Origin: RGIG2707 sp045600065
GTDB lineage: Bacteria; Bacillota; Clostridia; Peptostreptococcales; Anaerovoracaceae
Length of the DNA: 56,160 nt
Direction: 5' to 3'
Assembly: GCA_045600065.1 (NCBI GenBank)
Contig: JAZRXE010000043.1
Coordinates: forward strand, 1 to 56,160
Made by a program: the position numbers and the translations under genes. The first letter of the stretch is position 1, and each line of letters opens with the position of its first letter. This document shows positions 8,738-17,598 of the stretch, piece after piece. A model generated the notes under the pieces. That model saw nothing but the letters and a program-made list of their open reading frames with translations. It was not told where the DNA came from and did no database searches.

Positions 8738-8839
8738 GTGCCTGAAGGCAGGGCTGCCGGGTTCATCCATACCGATGTTTTTTGAGCCTGTGGCTCTTGT
8801 ATTGCTTATAGCAGACTATATCTGCTGGAGGATTGAAAA

Positions 8840-9295
8840 ATGAAAGACCATACCGATGCCATTGAAGTTGAATATACCGTCCTCAGCGACGAGCAGTTCA
8901 GCGAGATGCTCGACTCGAAACGGGGAGATGCCGCCAGGATACTGGCCGATCAGGACGAGACCGACCGCCTGCTGCGTCAGCTGGAGCAAAAGCTCAAGCT
9001 CATACCCGGAGTGGGCGAAAAGCTTGCCATGGTCCCGGTGTTTATAATGCTGATAAAGCAATTCGTAAAAAAGGAATATACCAACATTCCCCTGGGGACA
9101 GTGCTGGCAATAGTCTGCGCCATGCTCTACATGGTATCTTCGGTGGATCTGATACCCGATTTTATTCCCCTGCTGGGCTTTGCGGATGACATTGCAGTTA
9201 TGGCCGCCTGCTGGAAGCTGGTGGAATCCGATGTCAAGGAATACATGGCCTGGCGCAAGAAGAACGGCTACGAAGACGGAATTATAGACCTTTAG
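8840..9295 (+). CDS. DUF1232 (YkvA-like) membrane protein
   Basis: A 151-aa protein. Residues 90-140 carry the family hallmark: a hydrophobic segment leading into SSVDLIPDFIPLLGFADDIAV. The first 60 residues are charged and helical. A further hydrophobic stretch (LAMVPVFIMLIKQF) lies in the middle. The family is widespread and of unknown biochemical role. The ribosome binding site is TGGAGG at 8826. The DUF362 gene begins 15 bp after the stop, so the two are probably co-transcribed. Confidence 0.85.
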   Translation: MKDHTDAIEVEYTVLSDEQFSEMLDSKRGDAARILADQDETDRLLRQLEQKLKLIPGVGEKLAMVPVFIMLIKQFVKKEYTNIPLGTVLAIVCAMLYMVSSVDLIPDFIPLLGFADDIAVMAACWKLVESDVKEYMAWRKKNGYEDGIIDL

Positions 9296-9310
9296 TCCGG
9301 AGGATGTATC

Positions 9311-10441
9311 ATGGCAGATGTTGCGCTGATAAGCGTCAGTAATTACGACAGACAGGCAGTTTACGAGGGCCTTTGCGAGGGCCTTGAGCTTCTGGGAGGT
9401 ATGGAGCGCTTTGTCCGTCCCGGGGAGAGAGTGCTGGTCAAGCCCAATCTTCTGAAGGCGGCAAGCCCGGACAAGGCCGTAACGACACACCCGGCAGTGC
9501 TGGACGGGGTCCTGCGCATTCTTGCCGAGGGCGGATTTGATGATGTGTGCTACGGAGACGGCCCCGCAGGAAGCTTTACCGATCCCGAAAAGACGGCGGA
9601 GGCCTGCGGTCTTAAGGCCGTTGCAGATGCAAGAGGCATTTCCTTCGGAGATTTCAGCGGCCCTGTCAGCGTGGAATATCCTCAGGGAACGAGCTGCAAA
9701 AGCTTCGAGCTTTACCGCGAGGCAGCCCGAAAGCCTGCTATCATAAGCCTTTGCAAAATGAAGACACACGCTCTGGAGAACATAACCGGAGCAGTCAAAA
9801 ACCAGTTCGGCCTTGTGTACGGAAAGAACAAGGCTCCGAACCACGCCCTGCACCCCACCAGCACCGCCTTTGCGGATATGCTGGCAGATCTGGATATGTG
9901 TCTTGCGCCCCGGCTTTATATTATGGACGGCATCATGGCCATGGAGGGCAACGGGCCCGGGAACGGGGATCCTGTCATGATGAAGCTGCTTTTGATGTCC
10001 TCTGATCCGGTGGCGCTGGATGCTGTATTTGCAAGGCTTATATATCTTGATCCTGCCAATGTACCTACCTGCGTCAGCGGCAGCCGGGCCGGCCTGGGAA
10101 CCATGGACGAGGACTGCATAAGGGTGCTTTGCAGCGGCGGCCCCATAAGTGTCGGGGAGGCCGCCGAGCGCTTCGGAAACAGGGATTTCGATGTGAAGCG
10201 CAGCCGGCCCGGCTTCTGGAGCCTTAAATCCCTGCTTGGCGGACGGAAAAAATACAGCGACAGACCACAGGCAGATCTCGAAAAGTGCATAGCCTGCGGC
10301 ATATGTCAGCAATCCTGCCCCGTGGAGGGGGCTGCCGTACACTCAGGTGCCGGCAAGAAGGCCGAGTACGATTACAGCAAGTGCATCAGGTGCTACTGCT
10401 GTCAGGAGATGTGTCCCGTGGGTGCCATCAAAAGGGTGTAG
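9311..10441 (+). CDS. DUF362 protein with two 4Fe-4S ferredoxin motifs
   Basis: A 376-aa protein. Residues 1-310 form a DUF362 domain (VLVKPNLLKAASPDKAVTTH, later CKMKTHALENITGAVKN). The C-terminus has two CxxCxxCxxxCP clusters (KCIACGICQQSCP and KCIRCYCCQEMCP) that should bind two 4Fe-4S clusters. DUF362-ferredoxin proteins are typical of strict anaerobes and are thought to be redox or cofactor-assembly proteins, but none of close type is well characterised. CCGGAGG precedes the ATG. Confidence 0.9.
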   Translation: MADVALISVSNYDRQAVYEGLCEGLELLGGMERFVRPGERVLVKPNLLKAASPDKAVTTHPAVLDGVLRILAEGGFDDVCYGDGPAGSFTDPEKTAEACGLKAVADARGISFGDFSGPVSVEYPQGTSCKSFELYREAARKPAIISLCKMKTHALENITGAVKNQFGLVYGKNKAPNHALHPTSTAFADMLADLDMCLAPRLYIMDGIMAMEGNGPGNGDPVMMKLLLMSSDPVALDAVFARLIYLDPANVPTCVSGSRAGLGTMDEDCIRVLCSGGPISVGEAAERFGNRDFDVKRSRPGFWSLKSLLGGRKKYSDRPQADLEKCIACGICQQSCPVEGAAVHSGAGKKAEYDYSKCIRCYCCQEMCPVGAIKRV

Positions 10442-10500
10442 ACAGATCAAGGAAAAAGTATAATTATAAAGATCAACAAGTAAGAAAGGAACTATCAAAC

Positions 10501-11235
10501 ATGAAGAAAATCACCAAGATTCTCAGCCTTCTTCTGGTCCTGGCTCTTTCAGCTTCCGTGCTGAGCGCCTGCGGACAGAAGAAGGAAGAGCCTCAGCCCG
10601 CTGAAGACCCTCAGTCTGCGGGCGACCCTGTAGGTCCTGTGGCAGGCGGCTGGGCGGTTGATGAGGAATTCACCGGCGCGCAGATCCCCGAGGATGCAGA
10701 AGACGCATTGACCAAGGCCTGCGAGGGCATGGACGGCGCTGCCTACGAGCCCGTTGCCTACCTGGGCAGCCAGGTCGTGGCCGGTGTTAACTACGCCCTG
10801 CTTTGCAAGGTCACCCCTGTGGTGCCCGATGCTCAGCCCCACCTTTGCGTGGTAAAGGTCTATAAGGATCTGAACGGCGGTGCCGAGATCCTGAGCGCAG
10901 TGGACATAGACGTCTCAAAGTACACCGAGGGCACCAGCCTGGAATTCCCCGAAGCCGGTCTGGCAGGCGGATTCACCTTTGCCGAGGCCTCCGGAAGCGC
11001 CCTGAATGAAGCTGAACAGGCAGCCTTTGACAAGGCTCTGGAGGGTATGGACGGAGTGGGCTATGCTCCTCTGGCATGCCTGGGCCATCAGGTGGTCGCC
11101 GGTACCAACTACGCCATACTGTGCAAGGCTACCCGCGTTTCCGCCGAGCCTGCTGAAGCTCTGGCTGTGCTGATCATATATGAGGATCTGGAGGGCGGAG
11201 CAGCCGTCACCTCTGTCAGCGCCTTCGAATTCTAA
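10501..11235 (+). CDS. Lipoprotein with two tandem cystatin-like repeats
   Basis: A 244-aa protein with lipoprotein signal MKKITKILSLLLVLALSASV then LSAC. Residues 60-140 and about 170-240 are two copies of one domain. Each has an ALEGMDG/ACEGMDG helix, Y.P.A.LG, the sequence QVVAG.NYA.LCK (Q91 and Q197), then a V.IYEDLEGG strand-turn. QxVxG followed by a central strand is the hallmark loop of cystatin protease inhibitors, and the helix-QVVAG-strand order fits that fold. I infer a surface cystatin-fold protein. Inhibitory activity is unproven, since cystatin folds also serve other roles. The start is set by GAAAGGAAC upstream; an earlier in-frame ATG would lie inside the DUF362 gene. Confidence 0.8.
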   Translation: MKKITKILSLLLVLALSASVLSACGQKKEEPQPAEDPQSAGDPVGPVAGGWAVDEEFTGAQIPEDAEDALTKACEGMDGAAYEPVAYLGSQVVAGVNYALLCKVTPVVPDAQPHLCVVKVYKDLNGGAEILSAVDIDVSKYTEGTSLEFPEAGLAGGFTFAEASGSALNEAEQAAFDKALEGMDGVGYAPLACLGHQVVAGTNYAILCKATRVSAEPAEALAVLIIYEDLEGGAAVTSVSAFEF

Positions 11236-11263
11236 AGGCAAGCTTTTTAAGGATCAAAACCCG

Positions 11264-11300
11264 AAGCGGCCTGTGCATTTATTTGTGCAGGTCGCTTTTT
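11264..11300 (+). terminator. Intrinsic terminator after the cystatin-like lipoprotein
   Basis: GCGGCCTGTGCA pairs with TGCAGGTCGC around a short AT-rich loop, with one bulge, followed by five T. Confidence 0.7.
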
Positions 11301-11468
11301 CGATGCGCCTCTGCAAACAAGGTATAGATGTATTCGCGGGGAGAAACACCATATATATGAAAAAACCTCGGTTTCTGATGCCTATTGCTCATCCTTTTTT
11401 CTTGTATACGAAAGGCTCTTCGTGTTAATATAACTGTATAAAAAATTTCTATAGAAGGGGGAAAAATC

Positions 11469-13637
11469 ATGAAAAAGAAAAGGATAATGTCCTGCATCAT
11501 GGCCTTGCTGCTTATCGTTTTGCAGCTTGCTCCGGCTGCTGCCTACGCTGCCAGCACCAAGGTCACCATAAAGATCGAAAAGGACGGTCTTCCTGATGAC
11601 AGCTACGGCAAGGGCTGGGACATAGGCTATGACGGCAACATGGAAGACAAGGGGATCATACTCGAGTCAGGATATACATTCACATTCACAGGCTATACCT
11701 GCGAGCTGGATATTTTCAACTACGGAATCATAGCCGATGGCGATTTCAGCGGCTATGTCATCAACAACGAGGACGCTGAGATCAAGGACGGCAGCTTTAC
11801 CGGAAGCCTGGAGAACAGCGGGACCATCAGCGGCGGCACCTTCAGCGGCTCGAATCTGAGCAACTACGAGGACGGCCTGATCAGCGGCGGCAGCTTTAAA
11901 AGATCCGTAGACAACGAGGGCAAGATCACCGGAGGAAGCTTCAAGGGCTTCACCAACTACGAGGACGCCAGCATCAAGGGCGGCAGCTTCTCCGGCTCGG
12001 GCGAAAATTACGGAGTTATCAGCAAGGGCACCTTCAGCGGCACAGTCAAGAACTTTTCCACCATTACCGGCGGAACCTTTCTGGGCAATGTGACCAACGG
12101 AGACGCAAAGAAAACCGAATATGAAGAAGCCTCCATCAAGGGCGCCACTGTTGGAAGCGAGGACAGCGACGGGGAATTCGAGTTCACCAACTATGCCATC
12201 ATAACCAGCGGCGAGTACTTTGTTCCCGTTGTCAACTATAATACCATCAAGGGCGGCACCTTCCACAGCACCGTAAAGCTGGAGGATTCCAAGCTTTACG
12301 AGCTTAATGTAAGCGGCGGCACCTATTCGCAGATCGAGAACAACAGCGACGATTACGATCTGGATGCCGATGAGTGCGAATTCGTGATCACTGCCATAGT
12401 CCGCGGCACAGGCGAGGCTCTCGTAAATGAAAGCGCCTACCCGGGCGATACCGTGACCCTGCTCACTGCTCCCGGAGCCAAGGTTAAGCTTGACAGCATT
12501 CTGGTCTACGACAGCGACGAGGACAAGGTCAAGGTCAAGAAGCAGTCCGAGAATTACTATACCTTCACCATGCCCGAAAGCGCAGTCGTCGTGGAGGTCA
12601 TCTACGATGATTACGACGAGGACGCCGAGGATATTTCTCAGGTAAAGCTCTACATGGATGCACTCGAAGTCGACGAATACCTGCCCGACGCGGAGAATGT
12701 CAGCAGCTTTTCTTCCGCAAGGCCTGATTACAAGGTCACCAGGACCGAGTGGTTCCTGGATGACGAGGAATTCGATGACTATGCCTGCGAGGGAGATGCC
12801 TACACCGTTACCATAACCGTGGTACCCGAAAACGGCTACAGCTTCACCCCGGAGAAAAAGGACATGACAGTCACCTTAAACGGCGAAAAGTGCAGCATAG
12901 ACAGTCTCAGTGTTTCCAAGCTGGTCTGCAGCTACAGCTTCGATGAGCTGGACGAGGACGGACATGTCCACAGCTACAGCGGCAAGTACACCAGCAAATA
13001 TCATTGGAGAGAGTGCTCCTGCGGTTCTGTTATAGAAAAGGCCGAGCACAGCTTCGGCAAGGACGGCAAGTGCACGGTCTGCGGCTATTACAACGAGAAT
13101 TACGACAAATCCAAGGATCTGCCCTTTACAGATGTCAAGAGCAGCGCCTATTACTACGATGCGGTCAAGTGGGCATATTTTGAGAATCCCCAGGTGACGG
13201 ACGGAACGGATGCGACTCATTTCAGTCCCTCTGCCAAGTGCACCAGAGGACAGGTGGTGACCTTCCTGTGGAGGGCTGCCGGAAAGCCTTCCCACAAGAG
13301 CTCCTCAAACCCCTTTACCGATGTAAAGACCAGTGATTATTACTATGACGCAGTGCTCTGGGCTTACGAAAAGGGCATCACAGACGGTGTCACCAAGACC
13401 CAGTTCGGTCCCGGCCAGACCTGCAGCAATGCTCACATTCTGACCTTTATCTGGAGGGCCATGGGTTCTCCCGACAAGGATGCCAACGCCGAAAGCTGGT
13501 ATACCGACGCCTATTACTGGGCCAAGTACAACGGACTGCTCAAGGGCAGCTACAGCGGCACCTACGATCTTAAGGGAGATTCCACCAGAGCCAATGTGAT
13601 CTACTATCTGTACCAGTACGATAACCTGGCAAAATAG
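11469..13637 (+). CDS. SLH-anchored surface protein with beta-helix-like repeats, 722 aa
   Basis: A Sec signal peptide (MKKKRIMSCIMALLLIVLQL, cleaved after AYA) comes first. Residues 80-270 contain about nine imperfect 18-25-residue repeats of the form GGSF.GS..N.G.I, as in right-handed beta-helix adhesins. A FTMPESAVVVEVIY-type repeat domain follows. Next is a C/H-rich stretch (HWRECSCG...CTVCGY) that may bind zinc. Three SLH motifs (FTDVKSSAYYYDAVKWA; FTDVKTSDYYYDAVLWA; WYTDAYYWA) occupy the last 170 residues and should anchor the protein to cell-wall polymers. GAAGGGGG precedes the start, and a terminator lies 51 bp after the stop. The binding target is unknown. Confidence 0.88.
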   Translation: MKKKRIMSCIMALLLIVLQLAPAAAYAASTKVTIKIEKDGLPDDSYGKGWDIGYDGNMEDKGIILESGYTFTFTGYTCELDIFNYGIIADGDFSGYVINNEDAEIKDGSFTGSLENSGTISGGTFSGSNLSNYEDGLISGGSFKRSVDNEGKITGGSFKGFTNYEDASIKGGSFSGSGENYGVISKGTFSGTVKNFSTITGGTFLGNVTNGDAKKTEYEEASIKGATVGSEDSDGEFEFTNYAIITSGEYFVPVVNYNTIKGGTFHSTVKLEDSKLYELNVSGGTYSQIENNSDDYDLDADECEFVITAIVRGTGEALVNESAYPGDTVTLLTAPGAKVKLDSILVYDSDEDKVKVKKQSENYYTFTMPESAVVVEVIYDDYDEDAEDISQVKLYMDALEVDEYLPDAENVSSFSSARPDYKVTRTEWFLDDEEFDDYACEGDAYTVTITVVPENGYSFTPEKKDMTVTLNGEKCSIDSLSVSKLVCSYSFDELDEDGHVHSYSGKYTSKYHWRECSCGSVIEKAEHSFGKDGKCTVCGYYNENYDKSKDLPFTDVKSSAYYYDAVKWAYFENPQVTDGTDATHFSPSAKCTRGQVVTFLWRAAGKPSHKSSSNPFTDVKTSDYYYDAVLWAYEKGITDGVTKTQFGPGQTCSNAHILTFIWRAMGSPDKDANAESWYTDAYYWAKYNGLLKGSYSGTYDLKGDSTRANVIYYLYQYDNLAK

Positions 13638-13687
13638 CAGGATACCCGCCCTTGCAGGGCAGCAGCATCCTGAATATCAGCTACCCG

Positions 13688-13716
13688 GGGCGTCTGCGCA
13701 AGCAGGCGCCCTTTTT
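13688..13716 (+). terminator. Intrinsic terminator after the SLH protein
   Basis: GGGCGTCTGC and GCAGGCGCCC form a 10-bp stem (one G-U pair) around a GCAA tetraloop, followed by five T. Confidence 0.9.
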
Positions 13717-14054
13717 GTATGCTGAAAACCCTGCGTTTGACGCGGGTATCCTTGCTTTGACTTATAGGGCAAAATGCGTTGGTAATAACAAAAAGCACCG
13801 GATTTTTATGCCGGATTTTTATAAAAAAAGACGCACATAACCGTACCTGCGCGTCCCGGCCGCCCGGAGGCTGCGGTTTCTGCGCTTGCGTGCCGTCTGC
13901 CGGCCCTGCCGCAGCTCCCGCAGATATAAGATACTGCAGGCCGCAGCAGTTCAAGGGAATCACGGGCTCTTAACAAAGCGGTATACTCTCTGCAATACAG
14001 AGGCCCGAATACGGGTTTTTTGAGCTGCTTTTGCAATATTCCGTGTCCGCGCAG
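13717..14054. other. Intergenic, no gene recognised
   Basis: No supported coding sequence. A small CCCG/CGGG hairpin with six T at 14004-14021 is terminator-like on the plus strand. No tRNA or riboswitch pattern is visible. Confidence 0.35.
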
Positions 14055-14097
14055 AAAAAGCAGGCATCCCGAGTTTGCTTCGTTTTGCCTGCTTTTT
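14055..14097. terminator. Bidirectional intrinsic terminator
   Basis: AAAAAGCAGGCA (14055-14066) pairs with TGCCTGCTTTTT (14086-14097). It lies just past the stop of the minus-strand SDR gene and probably ends that transcript. Confidence 0.75.
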
Positions 14098-14150
14098 GTC
14101 TTTGATCTGTCAGCGCGAGCCTGCTGTTGCTTTGCGCCTTTGTCCGGTGT

Positions 14151-14924
14151 TTAGATGGACGCCCAGCCACCGTCAATCAGCAGCAGCTGACCGGTGGTAT
14201 AGCTTGAAGCATCTGAGGCGAAGTAGATCACGGCGCCGTCGAGCTCGCCCTCGCGGCCGAATCTGCCCATGGGACAATAGGCCTCGGCGATGCCCTGATA
14301 AGCCGAGTTGCTGGTGATGTCTCCGGTCATTTCGGAGCCGAAGTAAGAGGGACCTATGGCATTTACGGTGATACCCTTTTTAGCCCATTCCACGGCCAGA
14401 GCCTTTGTCAGCATCCTTACGCCTCCCTTGGCGGTGGCGTATGCAGTCACGGGCCACAGGGTATTGCTCATAACGACCTCGGAGTGGACTGAGCCCAGGT
14501 TGATGATCTTTCCGTAGCCGTTTTTGATCATGACCTTGCCGACCTCGCGGGCCACCTTGTATACAGCGGTCAGATTGGTGCTGATGACCTTGTTCCAGGT
14601 TTCGTCATCCATGCTCTCTGCGGGAGATGCATCACCTACGCCTGCGTTGTTTACGAGGATATCGATCTTGCCGTAATGCTCTTCAACGGCTGCTGTCATG
14701 GCCTTGATGCTTTCCGCGTCGGTAACGTCGCATCTGACTGCAAAGCACTTGACGCCCATGGCTTCGATCTCTGCCTTGACTGCCTCGAGCTTCTCCACGC
14801 GCCTTGCGCAGATGGCGATATCTGCGCCCTGATTTGCCAGAGCCTTGGCAAACTGCACGCCCAGTCCGCTGGATGCGCCTGTTACCAGTGCGACCTTTCC
14901 GGTCAAATCGAAATAGTTCTTCAT
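14151..14924 (-). CDS. Short-chain dehydrogenase/reductase (gluconate 5-dehydrogenase-like)
   Basis: A 257-aa classical SDR. It has the NAD(P) loop TGASSGLG near residue 15, a DILVNNAG motif, a catalytic Ser in GSVHSE and the YATAKGG catalytic Tyr-Lys pair, ending in TTGQLLLIDGGW. AAAGGAGGTTTCC precedes the ATG at 14924; an upstream ATG seven codons earlier lacks such a site. The closest well-known relatives are gluconate 5-dehydrogenases and other sugar-acid or polyol SDRs, but the substrate cannot be read from the sequence. It is a single-gene unit. A TTGACA on the minus strand at 14998-15003 may be its -35. Confidence 0.88.
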   Translation of the reverse strand: MKNYFDLTGKVALVTGASSGLGVQFAKALANQGADIAICARRVEKLEAVKAEIEAMGVKCFAVRCDVTDAESIKAMTAAVEEHYGKIDILVNNAGVGDASPAESMDDETWNKVISTNLTAVYKVAREVGKVMIKNGYGKIINLGSVHSEVVMSNTLWPVTAYATAKGGVRMLTKALAVEWAKKGITVNAIGPSYFGSEMTGDITSNSAYQGIAEAYCPMGRFGREGELDGAVIYFASDASSYTTGQLLLIDGGWASI

Positions 14925-15060
14925 GGAAACCTCCTTTATACCCAATACTACTTTATAATATCCAGTACTATATGTAATTTATCAGCAGGGAATGCCATGT
15001 CAATTATTATAACATTTCTGCTATATTGACGATGCGATTCATAAATACGGCGTAATACAT

Positions 15061-15089
15061 GACACAAGAGAACCGTCCCCCTGTGTTCA
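15061..15089. repeat. Dispersed palindromic repeat (AGAACCGTCCCC family), copy 1
   Basis: GACACAAGAGAACCGTCCCC then CTGTGTTC. The ends form an imperfect dyad (ACAC...GTGT). It abuts the 3' end of sdaAA and may serve as its terminator. Related copies lie near 31387, 37491, 46592 and 52083. Confidence 0.75.
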
Positions 15090-15956
15090 TCAGTGGAAAT
15101 CTTTGGGATTTAATGATTTGGCGAACTCGGTCTTCTGAAGGCCCACGCGCTCCTTGATCTTGCTGAATTTCTGTCCTACATCCAGGCTTACATCGCAGAA
15201 GCTGAGCAGCACCTGATCGTGGGGCACCTGGCTCACGACTCCGCTGAGGGCCATAAAGGCCGCGGAAATCGCCACTGCCGCATACATGCCGTTGCGCTTA
15301 ACGCAGGGGCAGGATACAGAGCCCAGAGGATCGCAGATGAGGCCCATGCTGGCCGTGCAGGCTATGCAGAAGGCGTCTGCCACCATCCGGGGCGTGCCTC
15401 CGCGCAGATCTGCCAGAGCTGCCGCAGCCATTGCAGCGCCGCTGCCGCATTCTGCCTGGCAGCCGCCTACAGAGCCGCTGAGAGTACCGTTTTCCGCAAT
15501 GGGAATGCCCATGCCCGCAGCGGCGAACATGGATACTGCAAGTTCCTCGTCTGTATAGCCCCATTCCTCCTGAGCCGCCAGCAGAACGCCGGGCAGTATG
15601 CCGCATGCTCCGCCTGTAGGCGTGGCGACCACCTTGCCGCTGAGGCTGTTCAGCCCGTTAACCGCAATGGCCTTCTGTACTGCCCTGGTGGCAAAATCAT
15701 TCGGCAGCACTCCGTCTGCTATGGCCTTTTTCATCTTGTAGGCATCGGCATTGTAAAGGGGGCCCTCTATGTCGGGGGAGCTTCCCTTTTCGTCTGCCTG
15801 CTTCATTACCTGCAGATAGCCGACCATTTTGTCCAGCACCTGCTGCAGGGTCTTTTCGGATTCGGCAGCCTCGTCCTGCATAACGGCTCTGCCTACGCTT
15901 ATATTTCTGGAAACAGCGGAATTTACCACATCGCTGATATTTTTGTATGCGGGCAT
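15090..15956 (-). CDS. sdaAA: L-serine dehydratase, iron-sulfur-dependent, alpha subunit
   Basis: A 288-aa protein with the family motifs VATPTGGACGILPG and a cysteine cluster in GLICDPLGSVSCPCVKRN that supplies ligands of the catalytic 4Fe-4S cluster. With the beta subunit it deaminates L-serine to pyruvate and ammonia, an oxygen-sensitive reaction common in serine-fermenting anaerobes. It follows sdaAB by nine bases on the minus strand with GGAGGTCCC before its ATG, so the two subunits are made from one transcript. Length matches the Firmicutes two-subunit form. Confidence 0.95.
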   Translation of the reverse strand: MPAYKNISDVVNSAVSRNISVGRAVMQDEAAESEKTLQQVLDKMVGYLQVMKQADEKGSSPDIEGPLYNADAYKMKKAIADGVLPNDFATRAVQKAIAVNGLNSLSGKVVATPTGGACGILPGVLLAAQEEWGYTDEELAVSMFAAAGMGIPIAENGTLSGSVGGCQAECGSGAAMAAAALADLRGGTPRMVADAFCIACTASMGLICDPLGSVSCPCVKRNGMYAAVAISAAFMALSGVVSQVPHDQVLLSFCDVSLDVGQKFSKIKERVGLQKTEFAKSLNPKDFH

Positions 15957-15965
15957 TGGGACCTC

Positions 15966-16619
15966 CTATTCAAACATGTCGTGGCGGGTACACCTGTAGA
16001 CCAGGGGCAGCTTCGCGAGTTTTTCCGCCAGATCCTCGGGGATATCTTTCTTGGTCTTGTAGAGCACCAGCTGGGTGCTGCCGTCCTCGGACTCTGCAGT
16101 CTCTATGGTGTGCGGGGGCCGGCCTATGCTCAGCGCATAAACCTCCGACTGGGTCAGCAGGCAGTCCGGAGTCCAGAGAATCAGTGTGTTGTAATCTCCG
16201 GTAATGCTCACCTTTGCGCCGCAGATATCCACCATTTCTATCATTCCGCCGCCTACGGATACCCCGGTAATCACCATCTGATCGTAGTTTTCCCCGCTGA
16301 TGCGGTAGCGCACGGTGTTGTTGTGAGCGCCCTCTATGGTGACGTTTTCCCAGCTGATATCCACACCTGCGGCCGCGGCGTCCTCTATGCTGTTGTGTAT
16401 GCGGTCGTTGTCGGTGTTGTAGCCAAGAAGGCCTGCCACCAGGGCGGTGTTGATCTGTCCTCCCTCGGGAACCTTAAATGTGCCGTGCACCTGGATCATG
16501 GCTTTTTTGATGTCTCTGCCGCTGATCTGCCATGCTGCCCTGGCGACTCTGCAGGCACCGGCGGTGTGCATGGAAGAGGGGCCGAACATTACGGGTCCTA
16601 TAAGTTCGAATGCTCTCAT
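15966..16619 (-). CDS. sdaAB: L-serine dehydratase, iron-sulfur-dependent, beta subunit
   Basis: A 217-aa protein. It begins MRAFELIGPVMFGPSSMHTA, the canonical N-terminus of the beta subunit, with ACRVARAAW following. The C-terminal 70 residues sit where the regulatory ACT domain is expected (AKVSITGDYNTLILWT), but the usual ACT glycines are hard to place, so serine sensing may differ. AAAAGGAGATAT precedes the start. A terminator at 16641-16663 separates it from the upstream suf pair. Confidence 0.93.
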   Translation of the reverse strand: MRAFELIGPVMFGPSSMHTAGACRVARAAWQISGRDIKKAMIQVHGTFKVPEGGQINTALVAGLLGYNTDNDRIHNSIEDAAAAGVDISWENVTIEGAHNNTVRYRISGENYDQMVITGVSVGGGMIEMVDICGAKVSITGDYNTLILWTPDCLLTQSEVYALSIGRPPHTIETAESEDGSTQLVLYKTKKDIPEDLAEKLAKLPLVYRCTRHDMFE

Positions 16620-16640
16620 ATATATCTCCTTTTAAAACAA

Positions 16641-16663
16641 GCAGGCTCCGTAAAGGGGCCTGC
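16641..16663 (-). terminator. Terminator between the sufB-like gene and sdaAB (minus strand)
   Basis: On the minus strand GCAGGC and GCCTGC form a 6-bp stem around an 11-base loop, followed by TTGTTTT. It lies between the sufB-like stop and the sdaAB ribosome binding site, and it may be leaky, allowing some readthrough. Confidence 0.6.
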
Positions 16664-16671
16664 AAAAAAAT

Positions 16672-17598
16672 CTATTTGAGAAAACCGTCTATGATGGCGG
16701 CCTCCGCCTCCTCCTCGGTAAGGCCGAGGGTGCGCAGCTTCATGATCTGCTCACCGGCGATCTTGCCTATTGCAGCCTCGTGTATAAGCTGGGCATCGGG
16801 ATCGTTGACCTGAAGCCTGGGGCTGGCGTCCACCCTGCCGTTTTCGGAGAGAATGGCGTCGCACTCGGAATGCCCGTAGCAGGGCGCGTTGCCTATGATG
16901 GTGGAGCGATAGGACTGGCGGGATTCGCCCCTTGCAACGGATCTTGATATAAGATTCACTCCGCAGCCCTCGCCGTTGAGCTCCACGGTAAAATCGGTCC
17001 TGGCGGTGTCGCTTCCGTTAGTAAGCAGGCGTTCCTTTACGGTCAGATTTGCTCCCCGGGCAAGCTGGGCAAAGGTCTTACGGTCTGTGTTGTCCACGCC
17101 GCCCAGTTGGCTTGTATCCATTTCAAGACAGGCTCCCTCCTCGAGAAAGATCTCGGTCTGGGGGTCGATGTTCTTTTCGGTCTGCTCCGAGCCTGTGCCT
17201 ATGTGCTTTTCCAGATAGAGAACCCTGCTGTTTTTGGCAAGGAAAAACCTGTGAACGCCGCTGTGGCGGGCCGGCTCGCCGGTTTCGGTGTGGATCCCGC
17301 AGCCTGCGATTATGGTCACGTCTGCGCCTTCGCCCACGAAGAAATCGTTGTAAACAAGATCCTCCAGTCCGGGCTGGGTGATGCAGGCGGGAATATAGAC
17401 CTCTTCGCCCCTGGTTCCGGGCTTTACCCTTATGTCCAGACCGGGGTTGTCTTTTTTGTTTTCTATGCTTATGTTTTTGGAGGATTTTCTTTCCACACAG
17501 CCTCCGTTGGAGCGGATGTTGTATGCCCCCTTAAACTCTCCCGAAAAGTCCGAGATGGCCCGAAGCAGGCCTTCAGTCAGCTTGTCTAATACAGCCAT
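16672..17598 (-). CDS. SufB/SufD-family Fe-S scaffold protein, short form
   Basis: A 308-aa protein of the SufBD beta-helix family: residues 90-240 hold the repeated strands (DVTIIAGCGIHTETGEPARH; CLEMDTSQLGGV), and the C-terminal domain shows the conserved ASPRLQVNDPDAQLIHEAAI with GHSECD just before. Classical SufB has about 470 residues. The short form paired with only SufC matches the reduced two-protein SufCB-like (SMS) systems of anaerobes and archaea. Its start overlaps the end of sufC by 26 bases, so they are coupled. No SufS, SufU or SufD gene is adjacent. It should act with SufC to assemble Fe-S clusters, for example for the serine dehydratase and radical-SAM enzymes nearby. Confidence 0.88.
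   Translation of the reverse strand: MAVLDKLTEGLLRAISDFSGEFKGAYNIRSNGGCVERKSSKNISIENKKDNPGLDIRVKPGTRGEEVYIPACITQPGLEDLVYNDFFVGEGADVTIIAGCGIHTETGEPARHSGVHRFFLAKNSRVLYLEKHIGTGSEQTEKNIDPQTEIFLEEGACLEMDTSQLGGVDNTDRKTFAQLARGANLTVKERLLTNGSDTARTDFTVELNGEGCGVNLISRSVARGESRQSYRSTIIGNAPCYGHSECDAILSENGRVDASPRLQVNDPDAQLIHEAAIGKIAGEQIMKLRTLGLTEEEAEAAIIDGFLK

Noticed and set aside
8816..10342. 508-codon open frame on the minus strand
   Set aside because: It is antisense to the DUF1232 and DUF362 genes, which have clear motifs and ribosome binding sites. Long antisense frames are common where codon bias leaves few stops.
13930..14030. tRNA-like or small RNA gene
   Set aside because: A GTTCAAGGGAATC segment recalls a T-loop, but no acceptor stem or anticodon arm can be drawn around it.
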